Assembly (NCBI GenBank): GCA_042093735.1
Contig: JBELEM010000005.1
Location: 1-64,000, forward strand
Source of the DNA: Hellea sp042093735
GTDB lineage: Bacteria; Pseudomonadota; Alphaproteobacteria; Caulobacterales; Maricaulaceae
Direction: 5' to 3'
DNA: 64,000 nt
Positions within the stretch are counted from its first letter, which is position 1, and each line of letters begins with the position of its first letter. A program made the translations under genes and the position numbers. This document shows positions 18,007 through 26,099 of this stretch, piece by piece. The notes under the pieces were generated by a model, which had not been told where the DNA came from, did not search any database, and saw nothing but the letters and a program-made list of their open reading frames with translations.

Positions 18007-18711
18007 TCATTTTTTAAAAATATCTTTAGAATTAGAAAGTTTCTTTTTCATGAGTACAAAAATTAAGATAATTAAAGCTATAATAATTATTGCTAAGGAA
18101 ATAAGTTTTCCTTCAGGTACTAATAGAATTCCATTAGACAGGAGGGCTAAGATTAAAATTTTAGGAATAATTCCTAAACCCGTACCAATTAAGAATGGGA
18201 TGAACTTTATCGATGAAGCACCTGCAGCCATATTAATTAAAATAAAAGGCCCACTAGGAAATAATCTAACAATAAAACTACTATAGAGACTATTCTTATT
18301 TAAAAAACGTTTAAAATAAAGCATTTTTTTACCATTGTATCGGTTTATTCTTTCATGACCCAGCCAATAACCAATGATGAAATCTAGTGCAGCAGAAATG
18401 AGTGTTGATACCCATGAATAAAACGCACCAATATAGGGTCCAAATACAAATACAGAACCACTAATTAAAACCCATTGAGGAACACCAAAAAAAGCTAAAA
18501 TACAAAAAATTATTATGGTTACAGGTAAAGCAAAAGATGTACCCTTAACTTCTGAGAAGATGTCACTAATTTTACCAGAAGTTAAAAATAAAGGATCTAA
18601 ATAACTAAAAACTAGGACCAGTAATATAAAGGTGAGAAAAATAATAGTTTTTACTGGTAAAGCAAACTTATTCATATGCTTAAAAATAAGTTTAAAGAAA
18701 GATATTTTCAT
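18007..18711 (-). CDS. TVP38/TMEM64-type SNARE-associated membrane protein
   Basis: This 234-residue polytopic membrane protein of the VTT/TVP38 branch carries FGVPQWVLISGSVFVFGP, a GYWLGHE segment and VRLFPSGPFILINMAAG, all typical of the family core. It is probably involved in lipid handling at the inner membrane. The open frame reaches a TTG at 18795 that overlaps miaA by 4 nt, but GAAGAG upstream favours ATG 18711. It is a second, distinct VTT-fold protein besides the one at 5111-5659. Confidence 0.8.
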   Translation of the reverse strand: MKISFFKLIFKHMNKFALPVKTIIFLTFILLVLVFSYLDPLFLTSGKISDIFSEVKGTSFALPVTIIIFCILAFFGVPQWVLISGSVFVFGPYIGAFYSWVSTLISAALDFIIGYWLGHERINRYNGKKMLYFKRFLNKNSLYSSFIVRLFPSGPFILINMAAGASSIKFIPFLIGTGLGIIPKILILALLSNGILLVPEGKLISLAIIIIALIILIFVLMKKKLSNSKDIFKK

Positions 18712-18791
18712 ATATTTTTTATCTCTTCTGCAGTAAAGTTCAATGAAGTTTACAATAAAGTTAATTAACCTCTCTATTTTGCAGATCAATG

Positions 18792-19706
18792 TCAAACTTT
18801 ATGAGGTATTGTCTCCTCAAAATTTTTCATTTGGACTTCAGTTTTTATTTCATTCCAATTTTTCAGTTGCCCCCTAAACCAAGTAAATTGTCGTTTAGCG
18901 AAACGGCGACTATTTCTCTTGGCAAGATCAACAGCTTCATCCAAGCTAATGTCACCGCTAAAGTATGGAAAGAACTCTCTCAAACCTATAGCTTTCATAA
19001 TTGGTAAGCTTGGATCAATATTTTTAGTAAAAATGCGCTCTGCTTCATTAAGTAAACCTTTTTTCATCATTAAATCAAATCGGTTATTAATTGCATCATA
19101 AAGCTTTTGTCTTTCAGGCAGAAGAACTGCGCAATGACAAAAAATTCTAGGAACAACGGGTTTAGTATTTTCATGCCAAAAACTAATAGGCTTGTTGGTG
19201 ACTTTATATACGTTTATAATACGCATCAATCGATGAGGGTCCTTTCCAAGAACTCGACTTGCTGCTTTTGGGTCTAACTTTTCTGCTAAATTCCTCAAAC
19301 CTTCAACACCATTTTGTTCTTGAAATTTATTTGTCTCCAATATGACATCAGATGGAATACTTGGAATCTTTGCAATTCCTTCAATTAAAGATTTAAAATA
19401 AAGACCTGTACCGCCTGTAAGTATTGGGCTTTTTCCTCGTGCTAAAGTATCTACAATTAAACTTTCAACCTCTGATATCCAATTCCCAACCGAGTATCTA
19501 AAATTACTATCTACATGACCAAATAGATGGTGAGGCACACTTAACATTTCAGATCTACTTGGTCTTGCACTTATAATGTTTAACTCTGAGTAAACTTGTA
19601 GTGCATCAGTATTAATGATTTCTCCACCAAAAGATTTAGCTATTTGAATAGCCCATGCACTTTTGCCGCTTGCCGTGGGTCCTGCAATACATATAATTGG
19701 TTTCAT
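18792..19706 (-). CDS. miaA: tRNA dimethylallyltransferase
   Basis: MiaA transfers a dimethylallyl group to N6 of A37 in tRNAs that read UNN codons. The 304-residue product has the P-loop GPTASGKS at 9-16, the catalytic DALQVYSELN segment and TGGTGLY. Its start lies only 18 nt from the divergent serB start, so promoters of both genes must overlap coding DNA or be very compact. Confidence 0.96.
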   Translation of the reverse strand: MKPIICIAGPTASGKSAWAIQIAKSFGGEIINTDALQVYSELNIISARPSRSEMLSVPHHLFGHVDSNFRYSVGNWISEVESLIVDTLARGKSPILTGGTGLYFKSLIEGIAKIPSIPSDVILETNKFQEQNGVEGLRNLAEKLDPKAASRVLGKDPHRLMRIINVYKVTNKPISFWHENTKPVVPRIFCHCAVLLPERQKLYDAINNRFDLMMKKGLLNEAERIFTKNIDPSLPIMKAIGLREFFPYFSGDISLDEAVDLAKRNSRRFAKRQFTWFRGQLKNWNEIKTEVQMKNFEETIPHKV

Positions 19707-19724
19707 AAAAAAAAGAATCTCTCA

Positions 19725-20609
19725 ATGTCAATATCCAAACAATACACCATCACAATAGTACTAGCCCAAAGGAGTGCCAAGAAATTTAAAATAGCAACGA
19801 GCTTAGCTGAAAATTTATCTCAAGTAAGGACTTTATCTGAAAATAAAGCATTCGAATACAGTATAAACAAAAAACCACTTAAATCCGAGATAAAACATAT
19901 GCTTCAGACGAATGAAGTTCAAGCAGATATAAGCATAAGCAGCGATCCTCTAAGAAAAAAGAAATTATTAATTTGCGATATGGATAGTACACTTATTGAG
20001 CAAGAATGTATTGATGAGTTAGCCGATTTTGCAGGCATGAAAATGCTAGTCTCTAAAATCACGGAAAGTGCTATGAATGGGGAAATTAATTTTGAAGAGG
20101 CGCTAATTGAAAGAGTTAGATTACTTAAAAATTTAAATATATCGGTTCTAAAAAAATGCTTCCAGGAACGCATTACAATTAACAAAGGTGCTAAAGTTTT
20201 ATGCCAAACCATGAAGGCTAATGGCGCTAAAACTGCTATAGTATCTGGCGGCTTTACTTTTTTTACTAGTAAAGTAGCACTTGCCTGTGGATTTGATACG
20301 CACAGCGCCAATGAACTAATTACAGTTAAGGGTATACTCACCGGAGAAGTAAAAAAACCTATTCTTGGAAGAACGGCTAAGTTAAATACTCTTAATACCC
20401 TTTCAACTGATTTGGGCGGCTCACTTTCGGCTTTAGCAATAGGTGATGGAGCAAATGATTTAAGTATGATTAAAGCTGCAGGACTAGGTATCGCATACAA
20501 AGCAAAACAAATAGTAGCATCCGAAGCTCAATGTGAAATAAAATACACTGACTTAACATCTGCACTCTACTTTCAAGGTTACAGTGAGAGAGAGTTTATT
20601 AGCTGTTAA
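19725..20609 (+). CDS. serB: Phosphoserine phosphatase, HAD superfamily
   Basis: SerB makes L-serine from phosphoserine in the last step of the pathway. From ATG 19725 the 294-residue protein has an N-terminal regulatory ACT-like region (about 1-75) and a HAD domain: DMDST with nucleophile Asp85 and Asp87, Ser174 in VSGGF, Lys219, and GDGANDL at 240-246. The open frame extends upstream to 19644, but that part overlaps miaA on the other strand and is not needed. Confidence 0.95.
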   Translation: MSISKQYTITIVLAQRSAKKFKIATSLAENLSQVRTLSENKAFEYSINKKPLKSEIKHMLQTNEVQADISISSDPLRKKKLLICDMDSTLIEQECIDELADFAGMKMLVSKITESAMNGEINFEEALIERVRLLKNLNISVLKKCFQERITINKGAKVLCQTMKANGAKTAIVSGGFTFFTSKVALACGFDTHSANELITVKGILTGEVKKPILGRTAKLNTLNTLSTDLGGSLSALAIGDGANDLSMIKAAGLGIAYKAKQIVASEAQCEIKYTDLTSALYFQGYSEREFISC

Positions 20610-20640
20610 ATACTCTTTTTTAAATTCTAGTATTCAGAGT

Positions 20641-20838
20641 TTAAGTAACTGTGAGGCCAATTACAATTATACCAGCGGCTACAGATAAAAGCCCCCCCAA
20701 ATGAAGAGACCTGTCATCTAGTTGTTCAAACATGCCGATGTACATTTTTCTCGTGGGTCCAGGAAGGATAGCCCAAATGAGGCCCTCAAAAAATAGAGTG
20801 CCTCCTATAGCGATTAGCACAATGGAAAATATTTCCAT
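20641..20838 (-). CDS. DUF2065 (YjeT-like) small membrane protein
   Basis: The 65-residue protein has two hydrophobic segments flanking a short loop with LPGPTRKMY, the hallmark of DUF2065. In proteobacteria this family sits next to hflK-hflC, as here: its start shares a nucleotide with the end of hflC. A role with the HflKC-FtsH complex is suggested by context only. Confidence 0.85.
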   Translation of the reverse strand: MEIFSIVLIAIGGTLFFEGLIWAILPGPTRKMYIGMFEQLDDRSLHLGGLLSVAAGIIVIGLTVT

Positions 20839-21737
20839 TAACGACGTGCGCGAGGGCCACGCTGATTATCTAAGTAACCTAAGAAATCAGAGTCGGGTGA
20901 TAATACGTATGTTGTTCCATTTCCTAAACCTCGTTTGTAAGCTTCCATTGAGCGATAGAATGCAAAAAACTCAGGATCATTATTGTAAGCATCAGCATAT
21001 ATTTTATTGGAGACAGCATCACCTTCACCTCTGATAGTCTGAGCTTTACCCTTTGCAGTTGCTAGTATTATTTTTGCTTGTTTATCTGCATCGGCGATAA
21101 TTTCATTTTTTCTTTTTGATCCATCAGCGCGGAAAAAGCGGGCTTCTTTTTCTCGTTCAGAGTTCATGCGGTCAAAAACTGAGTCAGCTACTTTAGTAGG
21201 AAGTTCTGCTTTTTTAATTCGAACATCTGTTATCTCAACTCCATAATCTTCATCACGAGCAACAGAATTTGCAGCTTTTTTAATTTCCGACATAAGTTCA
21301 GCGCGACGCCCAGATATAATCTGCTCACTGTCAACTTTTGCTAAGACCCCCCTCAAAGACGAGTCCATTAATTCGTCAAGTAAATTTTGAGCTTTAGTTT
21401 TTGTTCCTAAAGCTTTGTAGTAGGCTAAAGGATCTGCTATTCGGTAGAGTATAAAACTATCAACCTCTAAAGGCTTTTGTTTAATGTCATAAATAGTTTC
21501 AGCTCTAAAATCTATTTCAATATTCCTTCTGTCTAAAATTATAACATTTTCAATTGGAAGCTTAAATTTTAATCCTGCATCAGCTGGTGCACCCTCATTC
21601 CAGGCGTTCTCAGCCCGCTTATATTCACCAAATTGAAGAACAAGGCCTTGCTCCCACTCTTTTAATGTGTAGGTACAAGTAAAGAAGGCAGCTATGAGTG
21701 CGCCCATTACAACCAGGGGTATGATACCATTTTTCAT
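20838..21737 (-). CDS. hflC: HflC, regulator of FtsH protease (SPFH family)
   Basis: HflC forms with HflK a large periplasm-facing cage around the FtsH protease. It has one N-terminal membrane helix, the SPFH/band-7 domain (QFGEYKRAENAWNEGAPADAG, then LDRRNIEID) and a helical C-terminal part ending in Arg-rich GPRARR. The frame is open to 21818, but the ATG at 21737 has a strong GGAGG site located in the last codons of hflK, so that start is chosen (299 residues). Confidence 0.96.
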   Translation of the reverse strand: MKNGIIPLVVMGALIAAFFTCTYTLKEWEQGLVLQFGEYKRAENAWNEGAPADAGLKFKLPIENVIILDRRNIEIDFRAETIYDIKQKPLEVDSFILYRIADPLAYYKALGTKTKAQNLLDELMDSSLRGVLAKVDSEQIISGRRAELMSEIKKAANSVARDEDYGVEITDVRIKKAELPTKVADSVFDRMNSEREKEARFFRADGSKRKNEIIADADKQAKIILATAKGKAQTIRGEGDAVSNKIYADAYNNDPEFFAFYRSMEAYKRGLGNGTTYVLSPDSDFLGYLDNQRGPRARR

Positions 21738-21738
21738 C

Positions 21739-22836
21739 TTAATTACCTCCAGACTTTTTACTTTTAAGTTGATCGAGTGGTAAATATGGAACAACCCCAC
21801 TACCCGCGTCACCTTCAATTATAATTTTTTCGGCTGGTCCATAAACTTCTTCGATTGTTTCAAGATAAATTCTTTGCCTTGTAACTCTTGGAGCAGCTTT
21901 ATATTCTTTATAAACTGCAAGAAATCGATCAGCCTCGCCTCTGGCAACCTCAACAACCTCTTGCTTATAAGCTTCAGCAGATTCGACTAATACAGCAGCA
22001 TTACCTACTGCCTTTTCTGTAACTTCATTTTTATAAGCTATTCCCTCATTAACTCTTTGTTCCAATTCTTGTTCTGCTGTGACAACATCTTCAAAGGCCT
22101 TTATAACCCTTGGTGGGGCTTCTGTTCGCTGAAGTTGAACCACAGTCACAGTTACCCCGGCAGAATATTCATCAAGCATGTCTTGAAGTAATTTCTTAAC
22201 TTCTTGTTCGATTGGATTTCGGCCATCTGTGATCACATATTCAAGTTTTTGTTTACCTATGATTTCACGAATAGCACTGTCTGAGGCATCCGCAACGACT
22301 GCAGAAGTATCTTCAAGATTGAAAATGAAATTCTTAGAGTCTTTAACATTCCACCTCACGGTAAAGTCAACATCCGCAATATTTTCATCTCCAGTTAAAA
22401 CTAAATTCTGACTAGACCCGACAGACCTTTCGGATGTCACGTTTACCTTAAGAACAGTTTCTACAGGTGATGGAAGCTTAAAATGCAACCCGGACTCTGT
22501 AGTTCTAGAATATTTACCAAAACGCAACACAACAGCTTCTTCTTGCTGGGCAACTGTGTAAAAACAAGAAACTAGCAGAAAAAAGGCACCTACAATAAGG
22601 GCCATGCCAAATGGGCCATATTTTTGAAATGGTGAGTTTGGTCCCCCTCCTTTTCCTGATGGACCACCCTTGCCAACTCTTTTTTTAAAACCCTGTATTA
22701 TGTTATCTAGGTCAGGTGAGTTATCACTTACTGACTGCTTTCCCCTAGTCGGCTTTCCTGTACTGCCCCAAGGATTTTGTCCTGGTTTTTTACCCCCGGT
22801 TCCTTTATTTCCCCAAGGACTGTTGTTGTCAGGCAT
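21739..22836 (-). CDS. hflK: HflK, regulator of FtsH protease (SPFH family)
   Basis: This 365-residue partner of HflC has a Gly/Pro/Asn-rich cytoplasmic N-terminus (about 1-70) with repeated NPWG-type motifs, one membrane helix (about 73-92), an SPFH domain (AVVLRFGKYSRTTESGLHFK) and a long helical region with EAYKQEVVEVARGEADRF. It overlaps the hflC ribosome-binding site. Genes folA, hflK, hflC and DUF2065 are co-directional and probably co-transcribed. Confidence 0.96.
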   Translation of the reverse strand: MPDNNSPWGNKGTGGKKPGQNPWGSTGKPTRGKQSVSDNSPDLDNIIQGFKKRVGKGGPSGKGGGPNSPFQKYGPFGMALIVGAFFLLVSCFYTVAQQEEAVVLRFGKYSRTTESGLHFKLPSPVETVLKVNVTSERSVGSSQNLVLTGDENIADVDFTVRWNVKDSKNFIFNLEDTSAVVADASDSAIREIIGKQKLEYVITDGRNPIEQEVKKLLQDMLDEYSAGVTVTVVQLQRTEAPPRVIKAFEDVVTAEQELEQRVNEGIAYKNEVTEKAVGNAAVLVESAEAYKQEVVEVARGEADRFLAVYKEYKAAPRVTRQRIYLETIEEVYGPAEKIIIEGDAGSGVVPYLPLDQLKSKKSGGN

Positions 22837-22916
22837 ATTGTCTCCATTTTTACTCTTATACTATGTGATGTCTATGATAATAAATTTCAAGATTAATCAC
22901 CCAAAAAATATTTTTC

Positions 22917-23432
22917 TTATGATCGCTCGAAAACTTGAACTTTGAATGAATAATCATCTTTTAAATCCTTTGAAAATTCAGTTTCTGATGCAAGTTTCCA
23001 TGTGTTAGTGTCTATCTCAGGAAAGTACACATCACCTTCTATTGTAGCGTTGACTTCTGAGACATATAGGCGATCGCAGTACTTCATCTGAGAAGCATAT
23101 AATTTTGCACCTCCTATTAGCATAACTTCATCTACATTCATTTGTCCAGCCAGTTCATATCCTCTAGCTATCATCTTGTCTGCACTGTTAAAAATTTCAG
23201 CTCCCTCAGCTAGATAATTTTTATTGTTGGTTAAAACTAAATTAGGTCGGCCAGGCAACGGAAAGGGTAAACTTTCCCAGGTAACTCTACCCATCAGAAC
23301 TGGCTTGCCCAATGTAGTGGATTTAAAAAATTTCAAATCTGAAGAAAGCCGCCAAGGAAGGTTTCCATTAAGGCCAATAACTCCATTTAAAGATTTGGCT
23401 ACAATTAATGATAATTTAGGATTCGATAACAT
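22917..23432 (-). CDS. folA: Dihydrofolate reductase
   Basis: FolA reduces dihydrofolate to tetrahydrofolate with NADPH. The 171-residue product has the family core AKSLNGVIGLNGNLPW with the catalytic acid Asp32, MGRVTWESL and VMLIGGAKLY. It heads the folA-hflK-hflC-DUF2065 run and lies 0.6 kb from thyA, which produces its substrate dihydrofolate. Confidence 0.96.
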   Translation of the reverse strand: MLSNPKLSLIVAKSLNGVIGLNGNLPWRLSSDLKFFKSTTLGKPVLMGRVTWESLPFPLPGRPNLVLTNNKNYLAEGAEIFNSADKMIARGYELAGQMNVDEVMLIGGAKLYASQMKYCDRLYVSEVNATIEGDVYFPEIDTNTWKLASETEFSKDLKDDYSFKVQVFERS

Positions 23433-23475
23433 AAAAACTAGTTACACTTACAATTCACTCACGTATACATAAACT

Positions 23476-24024
23476 ATGAAAACTACTAAAATAAATAACC
23501 CAAGGCTTAGCCTTTACCATGTAAAGTATACTTTAATCTACATAATATTGATACCACTGATAAATTGGAGTTTCACATGGGCACCAATGGTTCAGTTGCC
23601 TTGGATGCCAGACTGGGCTTTCAACCCAGTCACAATTGTGACTGGACTAGTATTAGTGGCAAGAGATTTTTCTCAGCGTGAAATAGGGCATGAAGTTTTA
23701 ATAGCAATGAGCCTCGCACTATTTCTGACATTTGTAACCAGCGGCGGAGCGCTAGCAGTTGCCAGCGGTGTAGCATTCTTAATATCAGAGCTCATTGATT
23801 ATGCATTATTCACATTAACAAGCTACAAACTCTCGACACGAGTATTACTTTCTTCTTCTCTGGCTGCCCCAGTTGATACAGTGGCTTTCCTTTATGGCGC
23901 TAGCTTTATAAGAGACGCTCAACTTACTATTCCAAATATTAGTATGTCGATTATTGGTAAGATGTTTGGAGCAATAATTATTTGGGCACTAATAAAAAAT
24001 CGGCTTGAAAAAAATAAAGTTTGA
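23476..24024 (+). CDS. VUT-family (YhhQ-like) putative queuosine-precursor transporter
   Basis: This 182-residue membrane protein of about five helices has WMPDWAFNPVTIVTGLVLVARDFSQ, the typical core of the VUT (YhhQ/QPTR) family of transporters, some members of which import queuosine precursors. It is divergent from folA (43 bp) and ends exactly one base before the convergent thyA gene. The substrate is inferred from family only. Confidence 0.75.
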   Translation: MKTTKINNPRLSLYHVKYTLIYIILIPLINWSFTWAPMVQLPWMPDWAFNPVTIVTGLVLVARDFSQREIGHEVLIAMSLALFLTFVTSGGALAVASGVAFLISELIDYALFTLTSYKLSTRVLLSSSLAAPVDTVAFLYGASFIRDAQLTIPNISMSIIGKMFGAIIIWALIKNRLEKNKV

Positions 24025-24819
24025 TTAAACTGCAACTTTACCGGGTATATGTGGATGATATGAATAATTATCTATGTGGATATCATTATAACTAAAATCA
24101 TGAATACTTTTAATATCCTTATTTAGTAACAAAGTCGGCAATGGCTTTACTTCACGCTGTATCTGCTTCTTCACTTGATCAAAATGATTTGAATAAATAT
24201 GAGCATCACCAAGAGTATGAACGAAATCTCCAACATCTAGATTACATATCTGTGCTATCATATGAGTAAGTAATGCATAACTTGCTATATTAAAAGGAAC
24301 ACCCAGAAATATATCAGCACTTCTTTGATAAAGTTGACAACTAAGCTTTCCATTTGAAACATGAAACTGAAACAAACAATGGCAAGGAGGCAAAGCCATT
24401 TTATCAACTTCACTAGGGTTCCAAGCAGTAACTATATGTCTCCTAGAGTAAGGATTCTCATTGATTGCCCTAATAACTTTATCAATTTGATCAACAACCA
24501 AGCCTTCTGGGCCCTCCCATCGACGCCATTGTTTACCATATACTGGCCCTAAGTTTCCCTCTTCATCCGCCCATTCATCCCAGATACGAACACCGTGTTC
24601 TTTTAAATATTTAATATTTGTATCGCCTGTTAGAAACCAAATTAATTCATGTATGATCGACTTTTTATGAAGCCTTTTGGTTGTTACCATAGGAAACCCA
24701 TCGGAAAGATTAAATCTCATCTGATAACCAAAAACTCCACGAGTTCCTGTTCCAGTGCGGTCCATTCTATCAACACCATTGTCAATTACATGGTTCAGTA
24801 AATCTATATATTGCTTCAT
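24025..24819 (-). CDS. thyA: Thymidylate synthase
   Basis: ThyA methylates dUMP to dTMP using methylene-tetrahydrofolate. From ATG 24819 the protein has 264 residues, the same length as the E. coli enzyme, with catalytic Cys146 in PPCHCLFQF, DRTGTGT at 20-26 and GVPFNIASYA. A longer frame starts at a TTG (24837), which I reject. It is near folA, which recycles the folate product. Confidence 0.97.
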   Translation of the reverse strand: MKQYIDLLNHVIDNGVDRMDRTGTGTRGVFGYQMRFNLSDGFPMVTTKRLHKKSIIHELIWFLTGDTNIKYLKEHGVRIWDEWADEEGNLGPVYGKQWRRWEGPEGLVVDQIDKVIRAINENPYSRRHIVTAWNPSEVDKMALPPCHCLFQFHVSNGKLSCQLYQRSADIFLGVPFNIASYALLTHMIAQICNLDVGDFVHTLGDAHIYSNHFDQVKKQIQREVKPLPTLLLNKDIKSIHDFSYNDIHIDNYSYHPHIPGKVAV

Positions 24820-24935
24820 TGTTGTATTAAATCTCAAAGATTGATTCTCTGCAATGGTTCTAATTTAACTATCCACAATTTCCTGCAAACTGGATATAAT
24901 TTATAAAGAAAAGCTCATAACTGAACTCTCTGAAG

Positions 24936-26063
24936 TCAAATAAAATCAATTACTGCTGATATTACATCTACTGCACACGCACCCAGATCAGCGCTTCTGT
25001 CACCATTCCACCCTGTATTAATATTGGGATAATTAGCATTGTCTTTAAACGGCATCTCTAAGGTTACAGAAAGGCAGTTGTATTTATGCGCAGTGTAATT
25101 AGTACACATACCCAAATTTGCTCTGCCTGGCTGATCTTTCGGGTAACCACGCTCAGTTTGAAAATCTGGTGAAGCAGTTTTATAAGACAATAAAAAAGCT
25201 TCCAAATCTTTGGCTTGTTTAGCGGTATAACCCGGAATACCTTCAGCGCCTGCTATAAAGTTATAAGGCAAACTTTCATCACCATGAACATCCATGCATA
25301 AAGAGGGTTTGTTTTTATCCATGGCTTTTATAGTCCAATAAACTTCAGGAGAGAATTCTAAAGAAGCTTTATTCCATTCACGATTTAGGTTGGCACCACA
25401 GAAGTTGGTTCTAAGATTTCCAATAAAGCTTCCATCTGGACACATATTTGGCACTATGAAAAATGACGCTTTCTGAAGTAACTCTTTCGATACAGAGTCA
25501 TTATAATTTAATAATCGTGTAATAAAACCTTCCATCCACCACTCTGCCATTGTTTCACCAGGATGCTGCCTAGCTATTAGCCAAATATTTTTTTGCCCAT
25601 TGCCAACTGACAAACAATCCATTGGCCGCCCTTGAGCTGTCTCTCCTAGGGAACTCAGCTTAACACCATTATGAGTTACAGCTTCCGTTACAACATCATG
25701 GTGTCTATCAAGTGTATATGGTTCAAAATATGAGAAATAAACACAATCTGATAATGGTGTATGTTCAATTATTAACTCACCATCATAGTAACTTGTTTCT
25801 TCAATGCGTGTCCAAACCTTACGATCAACACTAACACATGCATTATAATTCAACCAGCCATCAGGAAAGGCAGCTTTGCTTGCATTAGCTAACACTATTT
25901 TTAACGATAGGCCTTTTGCACCAGTGACTCTGAAATGAAACCATTGAAAATAATCCGAACTATTATCGGGGCGAATTTCCAGTCTAATGTTTGAGTGATC
26001 TTCAAGACTTAGTACCTTGATATTACCGCTGTCAAAAGCAGAACTAATCTGTATTTTTCTCAT
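24936..26063 (-). CDS. M14-family zinc carboxypeptidase, cytosolic carboxypeptidase type
   Basis: The 375-residue protein has an N-terminal beta-sandwich domain (about 1-115, with FDSGNIKV and WFHFRVTGAKG) followed by an M14 domain. Zinc ligands are His167, Glu170 (RQHPGET) and His260 (MDVHGDE), and the catalytic Glu is in SVTLEMPF. This architecture is that of bacterial homologues of cytosolic carboxypeptidases, some of which remove C-terminal Glu residues. No signal peptide is seen. The open frame begins at a TTG (26096); ATG 26063 is preferred. It follows the N-acetylglutamate synthase gene after 36 nt and is probably co-transcribed. Confidence 0.88.
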   Translation of the reverse strand: MRKIQISSAFDSGNIKVLSLEDHSNIRLEIRPDNSSDYFQWFHFRVTGAKGLSLKIVLANASKAAFPDGWLNYNACVSVDRKVWTRIEETSYYDGELIIEHTPLSDCVYFSYFEPYTLDRHHDVVTEAVTHNGVKLSSLGETAQGRPMDCLSVGNGQKNIWLIARQHPGETMAEWWMEGFITRLLNYNDSVSKELLQKASFFIVPNMCPDGSFIGNLRTNFCGANLNREWNKASLEFSPEVYWTIKAMDKNKPSLCMDVHGDESLPYNFIAGAEGIPGYTAKQAKDLEAFLLSYKTASPDFQTERGYPKDQPGRANLGMCTNYTAHKYNCLSVTLEMPFKDNANYPNINTGWNGDRSADLGACAVDVISAVIDFI

Positions 26064-26099
26064 ATGGCATCCAGTTTTTTCCTGTAAAAGGTCCAAAGG

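Noticed and set aside
19919..20500. 193-residue open frame antisense to serB
   Set aside because: It mirrors the conserved HAD motifs of serB and shows no domain of its own.
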